Shown one piece after another: positions 1 through 7,512 of a DNA stretch of 25,112 bases. Source of the DNA: a virus; IMG/VR virus record IMGVR_UViG_3300022540_000360, positions 1 to 25,112 of that record, one strand, 5' to 3'. A program made the translations under genes and the position numbers. Below the pieces are notes generated by a model. That model was given only the letters and a program-made list of their open reading frames with translations, did not search any database and was not told where the DNA came from. Position 1 is the first letter of the stretch, and the number at the start of each line of letters is the position of its first letter.

Positions 1-2
1 AT

Positions 3-2519
3 ATAGGGGAGGGGAAACTAAACTGGCTTATCATTGGAGAATCTCCAAGCATGACGGATGCGGATGCAGGAGTCCCCCTCTCTGGTGCAGATGGAAGATT
101 TCTGAAGAGAAGATTATCTAAATTAGGACTGAGGCTTGAAGAAGATTTTTGGATAACAAATGCAATTATCTGTAAACCACAAAAGAACAAACCTCCTACT
201 GATAGGCAATTAAAACTTTGCAGAAGGAATCTTATTGAAACCATCGAAGAGTTACAGCCTAGATTTATATGGACATTTGGTAGTATTGCATCAAAGGCGG
301 TAATTCAAAAGGGACTTAAAAAAGTTTCTGTATCTTCCCTTACAAATAGGATGATACCGTTGAATGAGTATGATGCATGGCTAATGCCCATGTTTGATCC
401 TAAATATTTAATAAGAAATGAAAATGATCGCAATCTCCAACAGTATTACTTAAGGAATTTAAAGAATGTTTTAGATTTCATGAAGGAAGATCCAGACCTT
501 CCTTGTGTAAATCCATTTGACAAGATAACATTCCTTCGAACACCTGATGAAATAGAAGATTTAATCAACAAACTTATTGATGATGGAACTCCATCATCTT
601 TTGACTTTGAAGCAACAGGATTGTATCCTTGGATAGAAGGACACAAAACCACCTCAATGGCAATTGCTACTGAGGATATGTCCTATGCCTTTCCTATTCA
701 ACATCCTGAAGCTAAGTTTACCCATGAAGAAGAAGATCTTGTAATCGATTCTGTTTGCTACTATCTCGAATCAAAAAAGCTTGAAAAGATCGGGCACAAT
801 GTGAACTTTGATAAGAGATGGGCATACTGGGCATTAAGTGCAGATCCAGAAGGATTCTTCCCTTGTTCTATGGTTGCTTCGCATATCCTTGATCATAGAA
901 ATGGAAATAATAGTCTGAAGGATCAAGCCTTTCTGAGGTGGGGAATTGTTAATTATGATAAAGCTACTGAGGGCTACATAAAGCAGGTTCCAGGTACTCT
1001 TTTTAACAGAATGACAGAAATGCCCTTAGATGAACAACTACTGTACGTTGGGGCCGATGCGAAGCTCACTATTAAAACTTATTTAGAACAGTGTGAGGAG
1101 TTCACAAAAGGACAAGAAAGCGCTAATGCATTCTTCATCGACAGCCTTGTACCTCTTTTAGATATTCAAAACAATGGAATCCTGATTGATGTTCCTTATT
1201 TCGAACAAGTAGCGAGGGATCTTGCAGAAGAAATTGAAGAAATTGAAGAAGAGATTAATAAATCAGATGACGCAGAAAGATATCCGATAATATACAAAGA
1301 GCCATTTAATTATTCAAGTCCGAACTGTCTTAAAAGAATCCTGTTTGAGATGAATGATGTGGAAGCAGTAAAGTTTACAGGCAAAGGGAATGAGTCTGTA
1401 GATGAAGAGGCATTAGGAAAAATTGATTATTGGATGTGTAAAGAAATAGTCAAGGTTCGAAAACTCAAAAAACTCAAAGACACTTACATTAGTCAGTATC
1501 TCAGGGGAGAATGTGATGGTGTTGTTCATCCTGAATTTCCACTACACACTGTTACCAGTTTCAGATCCAGTTGTTGTAATCCCAACATTCAAAATACTCC
1601 TAAAAGAAACAAAAAATCTAAGAAATTAATTCGATCAGGATTTATTACACCTAGGCAATGGAAGGTCTTTGAACTTGACTTCTCAGGTATAGAAGTTTCC
1701 ACCTCTGCAATGTATCACAAAGATCCTGGGTTTATGGAGTATCTTTTCACTCCAGGCACTGATATGCATAGAGATGTCACTTGTGATTTATGGATGCTTC
1801 CTACAAATGTGCTTCTCAATCCCGAATACACTAAAGAACAGAAAGAACTTGCTGGTATACTGCGATTCTTTGGTAAGAACCTTTGGACATTTGCTCAGTT
1901 CTATGGTGATTACTTCGGTAGCTGTGGAGAGAACCTATGGAAGATTTGTCTATTTGAAGAGAAATTAGTATTACCTGATGGTACTCTTCTTAAAGATTGG
2001 ATATTTGATCAAGGCATCACTGAGCTAGGAACAATGCACAAGGGGCAGCCTACTCCTGGCAGCTTCCTTGCTCACTGCAAAGAAGTTGAGAATAAGATGT
2101 GGAATGAAAGATTCCCTATCTATACTCAGTGGAAAAAAGATATCAATGATTTCTATAATGAACATGGTTATACTGAGTCTCTTTTAGGATTTAGATTTGA
2201 TGGATACATGGATAGGAAACAGACAACAAACTACCTAATTCAGGGTACTGCTTTTCATCTACTGATGTGGTGCCTAGCAAGGGTTAATGAGAGACTGAAG
2301 AAGGAGAAATGGGAATCCTATCTAATAGGAGAGGTACATGATTCTATGATAGGTTATGTCCATCCTGCTGAAGAACAGGATCTATGGCCTATGATGAAAA
2401 AGATTTGTACTGTTGATGTAGTCAAAAAGTTTCCTTTTATCAATGTACCTTTAGGGATTGAAATCGAAACATCTGAACCAGATGGCAATTTTGCTAACTT
2501 AACGGAGATTGAGATATGA
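3..2519 (+). CDS. DNA polymerase I (family A) with N-terminal uracil-DNA-glycosylase-like domain, 5' end outside window
   Basis: Replicative phage DNA polymerase. The first ATG visible is at 51, but the frame is open back to base 3 and the codons before 51 read LIIGESPS, the first motif of family 4 uracil-DNA glycosylases, so the gene starts left of the window. Numbering from M51: two Cys (41 and 57, 15 residues apart) match two of the four Fe-S ligands of family 4 UDGs, and FDPKYL near 115 replaces the usual HPSxxL. The 3'-5' exonuclease follows, with D185/E187 (FDFEATGL), D254 (NVNFD) and D336 (YVGAD). The polymerase domain has motif A LDFSGIEVS (D543), motif B with R605, K609 and FYG near 617, and motif C EVHD (D764). 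SPO1 polymerase has a comparable fusion. The stop overlaps the next ATG. The polymerase call is firm; glycosylase activity is doubtful. Confidence 0.95.
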   Translation: MGEGKLNWLIIGESPSMTDADAGVPLSGADGRFLKRRLSKLGLRLEEDFWITNAIICKPQKNKPPTDRQLKLCRRNLIETIEELQPRFIWTFGSIASKAVIQKGLKKVSVSSLTNRMIPLNEYDAWLMPMFDPKYLIRNENDRNLQQYYLRNLKNVLDFMKEDPDLPCVNPFDKITFLRTPDEIEDLINKLIDDGTPSSFDFEATGLYPWIEGHKTTSMAIATEDMSYAFPIQHPEAKFTHEEEDLVIDSVCYYLESKKLEKIGHNVNFDKRWAYWALSADPEGFFPCSMVASHILDHRNGNNSLKDQAFLRWGIVNYDKATEGYIKQVPGTLFNRMTEMPLDEQLLYVGADAKLTIKTYLEQCEEFTKGQESANAFFIDSLVPLLDIQNNGILIDVPYFEQVARDLAEEIEEIEEEINKSDDAERYPIIYKEPFNYSSPNCLKRILFEMNDVEAVKFTGKGNESVDEEALGKIDYWMCKEIVKVRKLKKLKDTYISQYLRGECDGVVHPEFPLHTVTSFRSSCCNPNIQNTPKRNKKSKKLIRSGFITPRQWKVFELDFSGIEVSTSAMYHKDPGFMEYLFTPGTDMHRDVTCDLWMLPTNVLLNPEYTKEQKELAGILRFFGKNLWTFAQFYGDYFGSCGENLWKICLFEEKLVLPDGTLLKDWIFDQGITELGTMHKGQPTPGSFLAHCKEVENKMWNERFPIYTQWKKDINDFYNEHGYTESLLGFRFDGYMDRKQTTNYLIQGTAFHLLMWCLARVNERLKKEKWESYLIGEVHDSMIGYVHPAEEQDLWPMMKKICTVDVVKKFPFINVPLGIEIETSEPDGNFANLTEIEI

Positions 2520-2701
2520 TCTGTACTAATTGTGAGGATTCAGGATATGAATGGGAAACAGTTGATGCCTGTGGCAAATGTAAGAAGGGTACAGGAGTAC
2601 AACATAAACAGAATCAGGAACACTTAAAATGGCACAATAAAGAAGTTAGAAGATTGAGAAAGGAAATCAAGGAATACCAAAGGAACATAAAACTTCCATA
2701 A
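2516..2701 (+). CDS. Small zinc-ribbon protein (61 aa), unknown function
   Basis: The ATG overlaps the polymerase stop (ATGA), so translation is probably coupled. Two CxxC pairs, C3/C6 and C19/C22, form a likely zinc ribbon; the second (CGKCKKGTG) resembles the CxxCxGxG knuckles of DnaJ. The C-terminal half, from about residue 30, is a highly charged Lys/Arg/Glu helix. It sits between polymerase and clamp loader, which suggests an accessory role in replication, but nothing in the sequence names one. Confidence 0.7.
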   Translation: MICTNCEDSGYEWETVDACGKCKKGTGVQHKQNQEHLKWHNKEVRRLRKEIKEYQRNIKLP

Positions 2702-2712
2702 GGAGAGACAAG

Positions 2713-3636
2713 ATGAGTCAGGCACTACACCTAAAACATAGACCACAAGAATTTGATCAAATGGCAGGAAACGAAACATCTATTGAAATGCTTTGTTCTG
2801 TACTTGATAGAGACTATGAAAAGATTCCACGTTCTCTATTATTTACAGGAGAGTCAGGAACAGGCAAGACTACGATAGTGAGAATAGTGAAGGAAGAACT
2901 TGCCTGTTCTGATGCTGACTTCCACTTATTCAATACAAGCAATACAAGAGGAATAGATACCATAAGAGAAATGCAAAAGCTCTCTAGACTTGCTCCTATG
3001 GATGGAGACTTAAAGATCTTCTTCCTGGAGGAATGTCACCAACTGACTAAGCCAGCACAAGATGCTATGCTCTTGATGCTTGAAGATGCTCCACCTAATA
3101 CATTCTTTTTTCTTGCTACTACGAACCCTGAGAAGCTGAAGAAGGCAGTCAAAACACGCTGTACAACGATCAAACTTAAAACTCTATCCTATAAGGTCAT
3201 TACTGACTATCTACGCACTATCACAGAGGCAGAAGGAATTGAAGACTATCCGAAAAAGATCCTGACTGCTATCGCTAAAGCTTCTCAAGGATCTTGCAGG
3301 GAAGCTGTGAAGATCCTTGATCAAGTTATTGATATTGAAGATGATGAAACAGCTCTTGAAGCTGTAGAATCTTCTCTTGGTTCTGAATCAGATATAGCGG
3401 AACTGTGCAAAGCCCTATTGAATGGAAGTAAGTGGAAGGTGATTGCTGAGATTTTGAAAACATTGGATATGGAACCTGAATCAGCAAGATTAGTGATATT
3501 AAAGTGGTTCAATAAGGTACTTCTCGACAAAGGAGAGCAAAGAGTAGCTGAAATGATGGAACTCTTTGAGAAAAATTACTATGACAGTGGAAAAGCAGGA
3601 TTAACCAATTCCTGTTATGCAGCATCATTGCTTTAA
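2713..3636 (+). CDS. Sliding-clamp loader ATPase subunit (T4 gp44 / DnaX-like AAA+)
   Basis: AAA+ ATPase that would load the polymerase sliding clamp onto primed DNA. Visible motifs: Walker A GESGTGKT (46-53), Walker B FFLEECH with acidic residues 106-107, sensor 1 ATTNP (about 135-139), and the clamp-loader arginine finger as TRC at 148-150 (SRC in most relatives). The length (307 aa) fits gp44-type small loaders, and there is no zinc module as in bacterial DnaX. An AAGGAGAG ribosome binding site precedes the ATG. No clamp gene and no gp62-like second subunit lie in this window, so they are either elsewhere or supplied by the host. Confidence 0.92.
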   Translation: MSQALHLKHRPQEFDQMAGNETSIEMLCSVLDRDYEKIPRSLLFTGESGTGKTTIVRIVKEELACSDADFHLFNTSNTRGIDTIREMQKLSRLAPMDGDLKIFFLEECHQLTKPAQDAMLLMLEDAPPNTFFFLATTNPEKLKKAVKTRCTTIKLKTLSYKVITDYLRTITEAEGIEDYPKKILTAIAKASQGSCREAVKILDQVIDIEDDETALEAVESSLGSESDIAELCKALLNGSKWKVIAEILKTLDMEPESARLVILKWFNKVLLDKGEQRVAEMMELFEKNYYDSGKAGLTNSCYAASLL

Positions 3637-3657
3637 ATGCACTCAGAGGGCATTTAA
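3633..3657 (+). other. Stem-loop at the 3' end of the clamp loader gene
   Basis: A perfect 8-bp inverted repeat (TTAAATGC / GCATTTAA) with a 9-base loop overlaps the clamp loader stop codon. A short T run (3665-3669) follows eight bases later. This could be a weak intrinsic terminator or an mRNA 3' end structure; the stem is AT-rich and the T run is distant, so termination is uncertain. Confidence 0.4.
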
Positions 3658-3885
3658 TCATTGATTTTTAATGAAAGTGCTGATATGATATTTCTTATAA
3701 GTAAATTTTTCATCCCTGTTGATCTTGCAGGATGCGAAGTACTAATTCAGATGGACTGCAATCTGTCTGTGTTGTTGCTTTGTCTGCTTTAATTGACTTG
3801 AACTCCTTTTCGATAAGCGGGCAGGGATGAATCCTATTAGGGCATTTATAATGCCTACACATTAATCCTATTCTAGGAGGGAAAA
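3658..3885 (+). other. Non-coding, structured intergenic region
   Basis: The largest gene-free gap in the window. It contains a 10-bp perfect inverted repeat, TTCATCCCTG (3709-3718) and CAGGGATGAA (3822-3831), closing a stretch of about 103 bases that has smaller internal complementarities, for example CAGAT/ATCTG. It is followed by the palindrome GGCATT-TAT-AATGCC (3841-3855) and then a strong AGGAGG site for the next gene. The ten bases AGGGCATTTA occur twice (3647-3656 and 3839-3848). No convincing gene was found on either strand. It may be a small RNA, a leader element or a replication-linked site. Confidence 0.45.
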
Positions 3886-4152
3886 ATGCCAAAACAGCCT
3901 AATTTCAAATACGATTGTGGAGATGAGGTAAAAGACAAAATCACAGGATTTGTTGGTATTGTCAATTGCCGAACACAATGGTTAAACAATTGCAGCACGT
4001 ATGGGGTGAAGTCTCGAAAGCTTAAGGATGGAGCTATGCTGAGTCAGGAATCATTTGATGAACCACAGCTTGAACTTGTGAAGCGTAAAGCACTTGAGCC
4101 TAAACAAAATACAGGCGGGCCTTGTGATTCAGTCAAACGCACAAACAGATAG
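3886..4152 (+). CDS. Small conserved phage protein, SH3/KOW-like
   Basis: 88 aa with an excellent ribosome binding site (AGGAGGG, five bases before the ATG). Residues 8-35 read DCGDEVKDKITGFVGIV and on, a pattern I recognise from many small phage proteins of unknown function that look like a compact SH3 or KOW beta barrel: a GDxVKDxxTGFxGxV turn, then a strand ending in a QLELV segment near residue 62. The C-terminal 25 residues are polar and probably disordered. It begins the transcription segment that leads to the SSB and recombinase. Its function is unknown. Confidence 0.75.
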   Translation: MPKQPNFKYDCGDEVKDKITGFVGIVNCRTQWLNNCSTYGVKSRKLKDGAMLSQESFDEPQLELVKRKALEPKQNTGGPCDSVKRTNR

Positions 4153-4162
4153 GAGGTGATAA

Positions 4163-4672
4163 GTGAGCTTTAAAGAAGATGTCAGCATCGACAGGCATAG
4201 TCTTGATTATGAATGGTTAAGACAAGCCGATCTCTTTCATAAGTACTCAGAAGACTATGCTAACGCCATGTTTGAACGAGATAAAAAGAAGGAAAGATTG
4301 ACTTTAGTAAAAGCTCAAATTGATGGTGATATTCGATTAGATCCAGAATCTTATGGTTTTACAGGAAAGCCTACTGAACCTGCCATAGCTTCTCTCATTA
4401 TACAAGATGAACGTTATGAGGTTGCCAACAGTGTATACCTTGAGGCTGTAAGGGATATGAATGTAGTGGCAGGAGCTAAAATAGCTATGGAGCATAAAAA
4501 AACTGCTCTTGAGGTTCTTGCTAAATTATACCTTTCCGGATACTGGGGAGAAGCCCGCATTCCTGATGAGGCTAGGAAGAAATACGAAACTGAAAATGAA
4601 TCTACCGCGTTGAACTCAAGTTCAAGATTACAAAGTCGGTTAAAAAGTAAAAGAGGAAATACAGATGGCTAG
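4163..4672 (+). CDS. Conserved phage protein next to SSB, candidate recombination mediator (UvsY-like role)
   Basis: 169 aa starting at GTG 4163; the near-perfect Shine-Dalgarno AGGAGGTGAT at 4151-4160 decides this start. The protein is predicted mostly helical: a charged N-terminal helix (about 14-50), a middle part with KPTEPAIASLI (about 71-81), and a C-terminal helix ending in LAKLYLSGYWGEA (about 118-130), then a basic Ser-rich tail. I recognise the general pattern from phage genes placed just before single-strand binding protein genes, some of which are annotated as recombination mediators. The UvsY-like role is inferred only from the neighbours (SSB, then UvsX); no defining motif is visible. 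The end overlaps the SSB start by 8 bases. Confidence 0.6.
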   Translation: MSFKEDVSIDRHSLDYEWLRQADLFHKYSEDYANAMFERDKKKERLTLVKAQIDGDIRLDPESYGFTGKPTEPAIASLIIQDERYEVANSVYLEAVRDMNVVAGAKIAMEHKKTALEVLAKLYLSGYWGEARIPDEARKKYETENESTALNSSSRLQSRLKSKRGNTDG

Positions 4673-5705
4673 AACATCGAGATTCAGAAGTAAAAAAGGA
4701 TATAAAGAGGGCTTGCAGAAAAGAACAGAGCAAGCTACAGGAAGTAGAGGAGGAAAATGGAAGCCTATCTTTCTTTCTACAGCTAAATTTGAAAAATGGA
4801 CATGCAAAGAGGGTGACCATGTTATCGACATCATTCCATATCTTGATGATGATGATATCTTTCAATACAAACTGGAAGTCCTTGTTCATCAGAGAATTGG
4901 ACCTGATGAAGGAAACTATATTTGCCCAAAAACCTTTGACAGTAAAGCAAACTGTGCTCTCTGTGATTTAAGATCAATGGCTCAGGCTGAGGATAACGAA
5001 GCGATGGCGGATCTTCTCCGTCCCCGTGAACGAGTGATCTACAACATTGTTTGTTATGACAACAACAAAGAAGAGGATAAGGGAGTTCAAGTCTGGGAAG
5101 CCTCTGGTTATCTTGCCGAGGATAACTTTCAAGCAGCAGCCAAAAAGAGACAAAAGGGTGGAGTCAGTAGTAAAATCTCTTTCGCTGATCCTGACGATGG
5201 TAGGACTATCAGTTTCGAACGAACAGGAAGTGGTGTCGGAACTCGTTATATAGGGTTTGTGATGGAGGAACGTGATGAACCGATTTCAGATGATATTCTG
5301 GATGAAGCCTACATATTGGAAGATCTCATTGATATTCCCTCAGATGAGGTTCTCCAAGAACAGGCTGATATTGTCCTTGGTTCTTTTCGTTCCAATGAAG
5401 AAGATGAACAACCTGAAGATTCTGATAAGAAGGATAAATCCAGTAAAACATCCTCTCGTATGTCTCGAAGAAGCAAGGGACGTGGGAAGAAGGATGAAAA
5501 AGATGAGAAGAACGAAGAAAAGGAGGAAAAGTCTAAATCTTCTCGAAGACGTACCAGAAGAACCATAGACAAAACAGGTGACTCAGGTACAGGAGATGAT
5601 GTTCCCATGGATCTTGGAAAGGATGAAGACAAAGAGGCAGAAGATAAAGAGAAATCATCTGACAGAAAACGTTCAGGTCGTCGTAGAGTAACAAGAAGGA
5701 GATGA
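4665..5705 (+). CDS. gp32-type single-stranded DNA-binding protein with zinc motif and long charged tail
   Basis: Covers single-stranded DNA during replication and recombination. The diagnostic feature is the zinc site H75-x11-C87-x9-C97-x2-C100, nearly identical in spacing to T4 gp32 (H-x12-C-x9-C-x2-C). The N-terminus is basic (first 35 residues), as expected for cooperative binding. The OB-fold core runs to about residue 240. From about 244 to 346 the protein is low complexity: Glu/Asp/Lys-rich, then Arg/Ser-rich, and it ends in a strongly basic stretch (RKRSGRRRVTRRR). gp32 and bacterial SSB normally end acidic, so the basic end is odd. It lies directly before the UvsX gene. Confidence 0.88.
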   Translation: MARTSRFRSKKGYKEGLQKRTEQATGSRGGKWKPIFLSTAKFEKWTCKEGDHVIDIIPYLDDDDIFQYKLEVLVHQRIGPDEGNYICPKTFDSKANCALCDLRSMAQAEDNEAMADLLRPRERVIYNIVCYDNNKEEDKGVQVWEASGYLAEDNFQAAAKKRQKGGVSSKISFADPDDGRTISFERTGSGVGTRYIGFVMEERDEPISDDILDEAYILEDLIDIPSDEVLQEQADIVLGSFRSNEEDEQPEDSDKKDKSSKTSSRMSRRSKGRGKKDEKDEKNEEKEEKSKSSRRRTRRTIDKTGDSGTGDDVPMDLGKDEDKEAEDKEKSSDRKRSGRRRVTRRR

Positions 5706-5707
5706 GT

Positions 5708-6787
5708 ATGAGTAGACTACGTTCTCGAACAAAGCAACTTGCAGAGGAGCTTGAAGAGCATGCTAATGAAGATGCCGATCAGGATGGATTCTTTTATACT
5801 CCTTCCGATTCTGATATGTTCGTGTCCACAGGGTCTACACTTCTCGACCTTGCCATTTCAGGTGGCAGGGTCAGGGGAGGAGGAATCCCTGGAGGAATAA
5901 TGGTAGAAATCTATGGCGGACCTGGTGCTGGCAAAACTGCACTTGCTATGGAAATTTGTGCTTCTGTCCAGTATAAAGGTGGAGAAACTACTGTTGCTGA
6001 TCCTGAAGCAAGGCTTGATAAGGAATATGCTAAGTCTTATGGGGTAGAAATATCTGCTGATGATTATTCTCGTCCCAACATTGTTATGGATGTGAAGAAT
6101 GATAGAGGTAAGGTGACTGAAGAAGGACTTGAAAGTATTATCAAGAACTGGAATCCTCAGAGTACAGAAGTTGTGAATGCCTTGATAGCTGATAGCATAG
6201 CTGCCTTATCTACTTCCATGGAGATGGGAAAAGGTGATTTACGTGGACAGAAGAAGGCTAAAGATCTTCATGCCCTTTGCAGAACAACTGCAAGGAGGAT
6301 AAGTAAAGACAATAGATTAGTTGTCTTTACTAATCAATTGACAGTAGGAGAATATGGTTCAGATTCTCCTGGTGGAGTAGCTATTAAGTTCTATGCTTCT
6401 CTTCGTATCATAATCAAACAAAAAGCACAGATTAAACCAAAGAAAAAGAACAAAGCAGGAAAGGAGGTAATAAAGGTAACTGGCATTGAAAGTGAGTGTT
6501 GGATTAAGAAATCATCTGTTGATGATCCCTACCGTTCTGCGCTTATTTATTTAATGTTTGGTTCTGGTATTGATGATATCCGTGCAAATCTTCAATATGT
6601 AAAAGATATGACGAAAGAGTCTTCTTATGATTGTATTGATGGTAAGACTTATGTGGCAATGAATGCTGCGATTAAATATATCGAAGATAATAATCTTGAA
6701 TCTGAATTGAGAGAAAAGGTAATTGATTTATGGGAAGAATCTGAATCTTTATTTAAAATTAAGAAGAAAAAGAAAGTTCGATTTTGA
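5708..6787 (+). CDS. UvsX/RecA-like recombinase
   Basis: Strand-exchange ATPase. Walker A GGPGAGKT lies at 70-77 and Walker B LIADS at 159-163 (numbered from M5708). The segment FTNQL followed by the SDSPGG loop matches the RecA/UvsX region linking Walker B to DNA-binding loop L2. An ATG at 5702 overlaps the SSB stop, but AAGGAG at 5696-5701 leaves no spacer for it and a normal six-base spacer for the ATG at 5708, so 5708 is preferred (359 aa). The C-terminus is a Lys-rich run ending in KKKKVRF. The last 200 bases look more AT-rich at third codon positions than the rest, close to the inserted endonuclease gene. Confidence 0.93.
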   Translation: MSRLRSRTKQLAEELEEHANEDADQDGFFYTPSDSDMFVSTGSTLLDLAISGGRVRGGGIPGGIMVEIYGGPGAGKTALAMEICASVQYKGGETTVADPEARLDKEYAKSYGVEISADDYSRPNIVMDVKNDRGKVTEEGLESIIKNWNPQSTEVVNALIADSIAALSTSMEMGKGDLRGQKKAKDLHALCRTTARRISKDNRLVVFTNQLTVGEYGSDSPGGVAIKFYASLRIIIKQKAQIKPKKKNKAGKEVIKVTGIESECWIKKSSVDDPYRSALIYLMFGSGIDDIRANLQYVKDMTKESSYDCIDGKTYVAMNAAIKYIEDNNLESELREKVIDLWEESESLFKIKKKKKVRF

Positions 6788-7500
6788 TTACTCAAAAAGA
6801 ACTAAAAAAGATTCTTCATTATGATGAGAAAACTGGTGTATTTACTTGGAAAGTAAATAGAGGTAACAATCAAACAAAAGGTGAAATTGCTGGATATCCA
6901 GATAAGGATGGATATGTACGAATTTCAATTAATAAAAAGAGATTCCTTGCTCATAGACTTGCTTGGTTATATAAGAAAGGATATTTACCTGAAAATCTTA
7001 TAGATCATGAAGATAGAAATCCTTACCATAATTGGTGGGATAATCTTAGGGAAACTTCCCACTCTTGTAATGCAAAGAATACTGGTAATTTTAGTCATAA
7101 TACTTCTGGAGTAAAGGGAATATGGTTTAATAAAAGTGCAAAGAAATGGCAATCAGAAATTAAAATAAATAAAGTGCCAAAGTATCTTGGCATTTATAAA
7201 GATTTTACAGAAGCTGTTGCCCACAGATTGGCTGCGGAGCAATGTATAAACTGGGAAGGATGCGATTCCTCCTCTCCTGCTTATCAATATATGAAAGAGG
7301 TTCTAACAATGGCAAGAGTAAAGAAAGATCTGGAAGACAACATCGAAGCATTGATTGATGGACTGGGTAATCTTAAAGATGAGCTGAGAAATGCTATGAA
7401 CAATAAGGCAGCAGCTGGTCGTGCTCGAAAACTTACCCTGTCCTTGGCAAAGAGAGGAAAGGATTTTCGAACACTGTCAGTAGCCTACAGTAAAGAGTAA
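6784..7500 (+). CDS. HNH homing-type endonuclease with AP2 domain, fused in frame to an Hc1-like protein
   Basis: The start is TTG at 6784, overlapping the recombinase stop as TTGA; the resulting N-terminus (MITQKELKKILHYDEKTGVF) is the usual one for phage HNH-AP2 endonucleases, and no strong ribosome site is seen. HNH residues are H57, D74/H75, N83 and N87 within IDHEDRNPYHNWWDNLRE. The AP2 DNA-binding domain covers about 105-155 (SGVKGIWF, then KYLGIYKDFTEAVAHRLAAE). The typical family C-terminus SSSPAYQYM lies at 163-170, after which the frame runs on without a stop into a histone Hc1-like protein (from M176). The endonuclease part is distinctly AT-rich. These enzymes are selfish elements that cut and invade related genomes. 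Confidence 0.88.
   Translation: MITQKELKKILHYDEKTGVFTWKVNRGNNQTKGEIAGYPDKDGYVRISINKKRFLAHRLAWLYKKGYLPENLIDHEDRNPYHNWWDNLRETSHSCNAKNTGNFSHNTSGVKGIWFNKSAKKWQSEIKINKVPKYLGIYKDFTEAVAHRLAAEQCINWEGCDSSSPAYQYMKEVLTMARVKKDLEDNIEALIDGLGNLKDELRNAMNNKAAAGRARKLTLSLAKRGKDFRTLSVAYSKE
7309..7500 (+). CDS. Histone H1-like Hc1 family small DNA-binding protein (internal start within the fused frame)
   Basis: 63 aa (MARVKKDLEDNIEAL...) with its own ribosome site AGAGG (7296-7300) eight bases before the ATG. The stretch NKAAAGRARKLTLSLAKRGK closely follows the chlamydial Hc1 pattern NKAAAQRVRTDSIKLEKVAK, and the ends (DFRTLSV / VYRKESI) also align. It is one amphipathic, Lys/Arg-rich helical protein expected to bind and compact or shield DNA. 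It is probably the ancestral gene downstream of the recombinase, into whose start the endonuclease gene has become joined. It may be made alone, as the C-terminus of the fusion, or both. Confidence 0.7.
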   Translation: MARVKKDLEDNIEALIDGLGNLKDELRNAMNNKAAAGRARKLTLSLAKRGKDFRTLSVAYSKE

Positions 7501-7512
7501 AGAGTAGAAATT

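Noticed and set aside
3794-3812. T-arm-like sequence on the minus strand (GGAGTTCAAGTC), as in a tRNA
   Set aside because: The flanking bases do not form a five-pair T stem and no acceptor, D or anticodon arm could be found.
3847-3852. TATAAT as a sigma-70 -10 box
   Set aside because: No -35-like sequence lies 16-18 bases upstream and there is no extended TGn; it was kept only as part of the palindrome.
3710-3892. Open frame of 60 codons on the minus strand in the large intergenic gap
   Set aside because: It has no ribosome site, its start lies inside the beginning of the next plus-strand gene, and the stretch is better explained by inverted repeats; the Cys/Pro-rich product matches nothing I recognise.
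5309-5632. Ser/Phe-rich open frame of 107 codons on the minus strand
   Set aside because: It is the antisense reading of the Lys/Glu/Arg-rich SSB tail; low-complexity AAG/GAA codons give long open antisense frames by chance.
5702-5707. ATG at 5702 as the recombinase start, overlapping the SSB stop
   Set aside because: The AAGGAG at 5696-5701 would directly touch it; the ATG at 5708 has the correct spacing.
7480-7510. Short AAAGAGT direct repeats near the end of the Hc1-like gene, considered as a CRISPR or att-like repeat
   Set aside because: They are only seven bases, adjacent and without spacers; a chance or slippage product.
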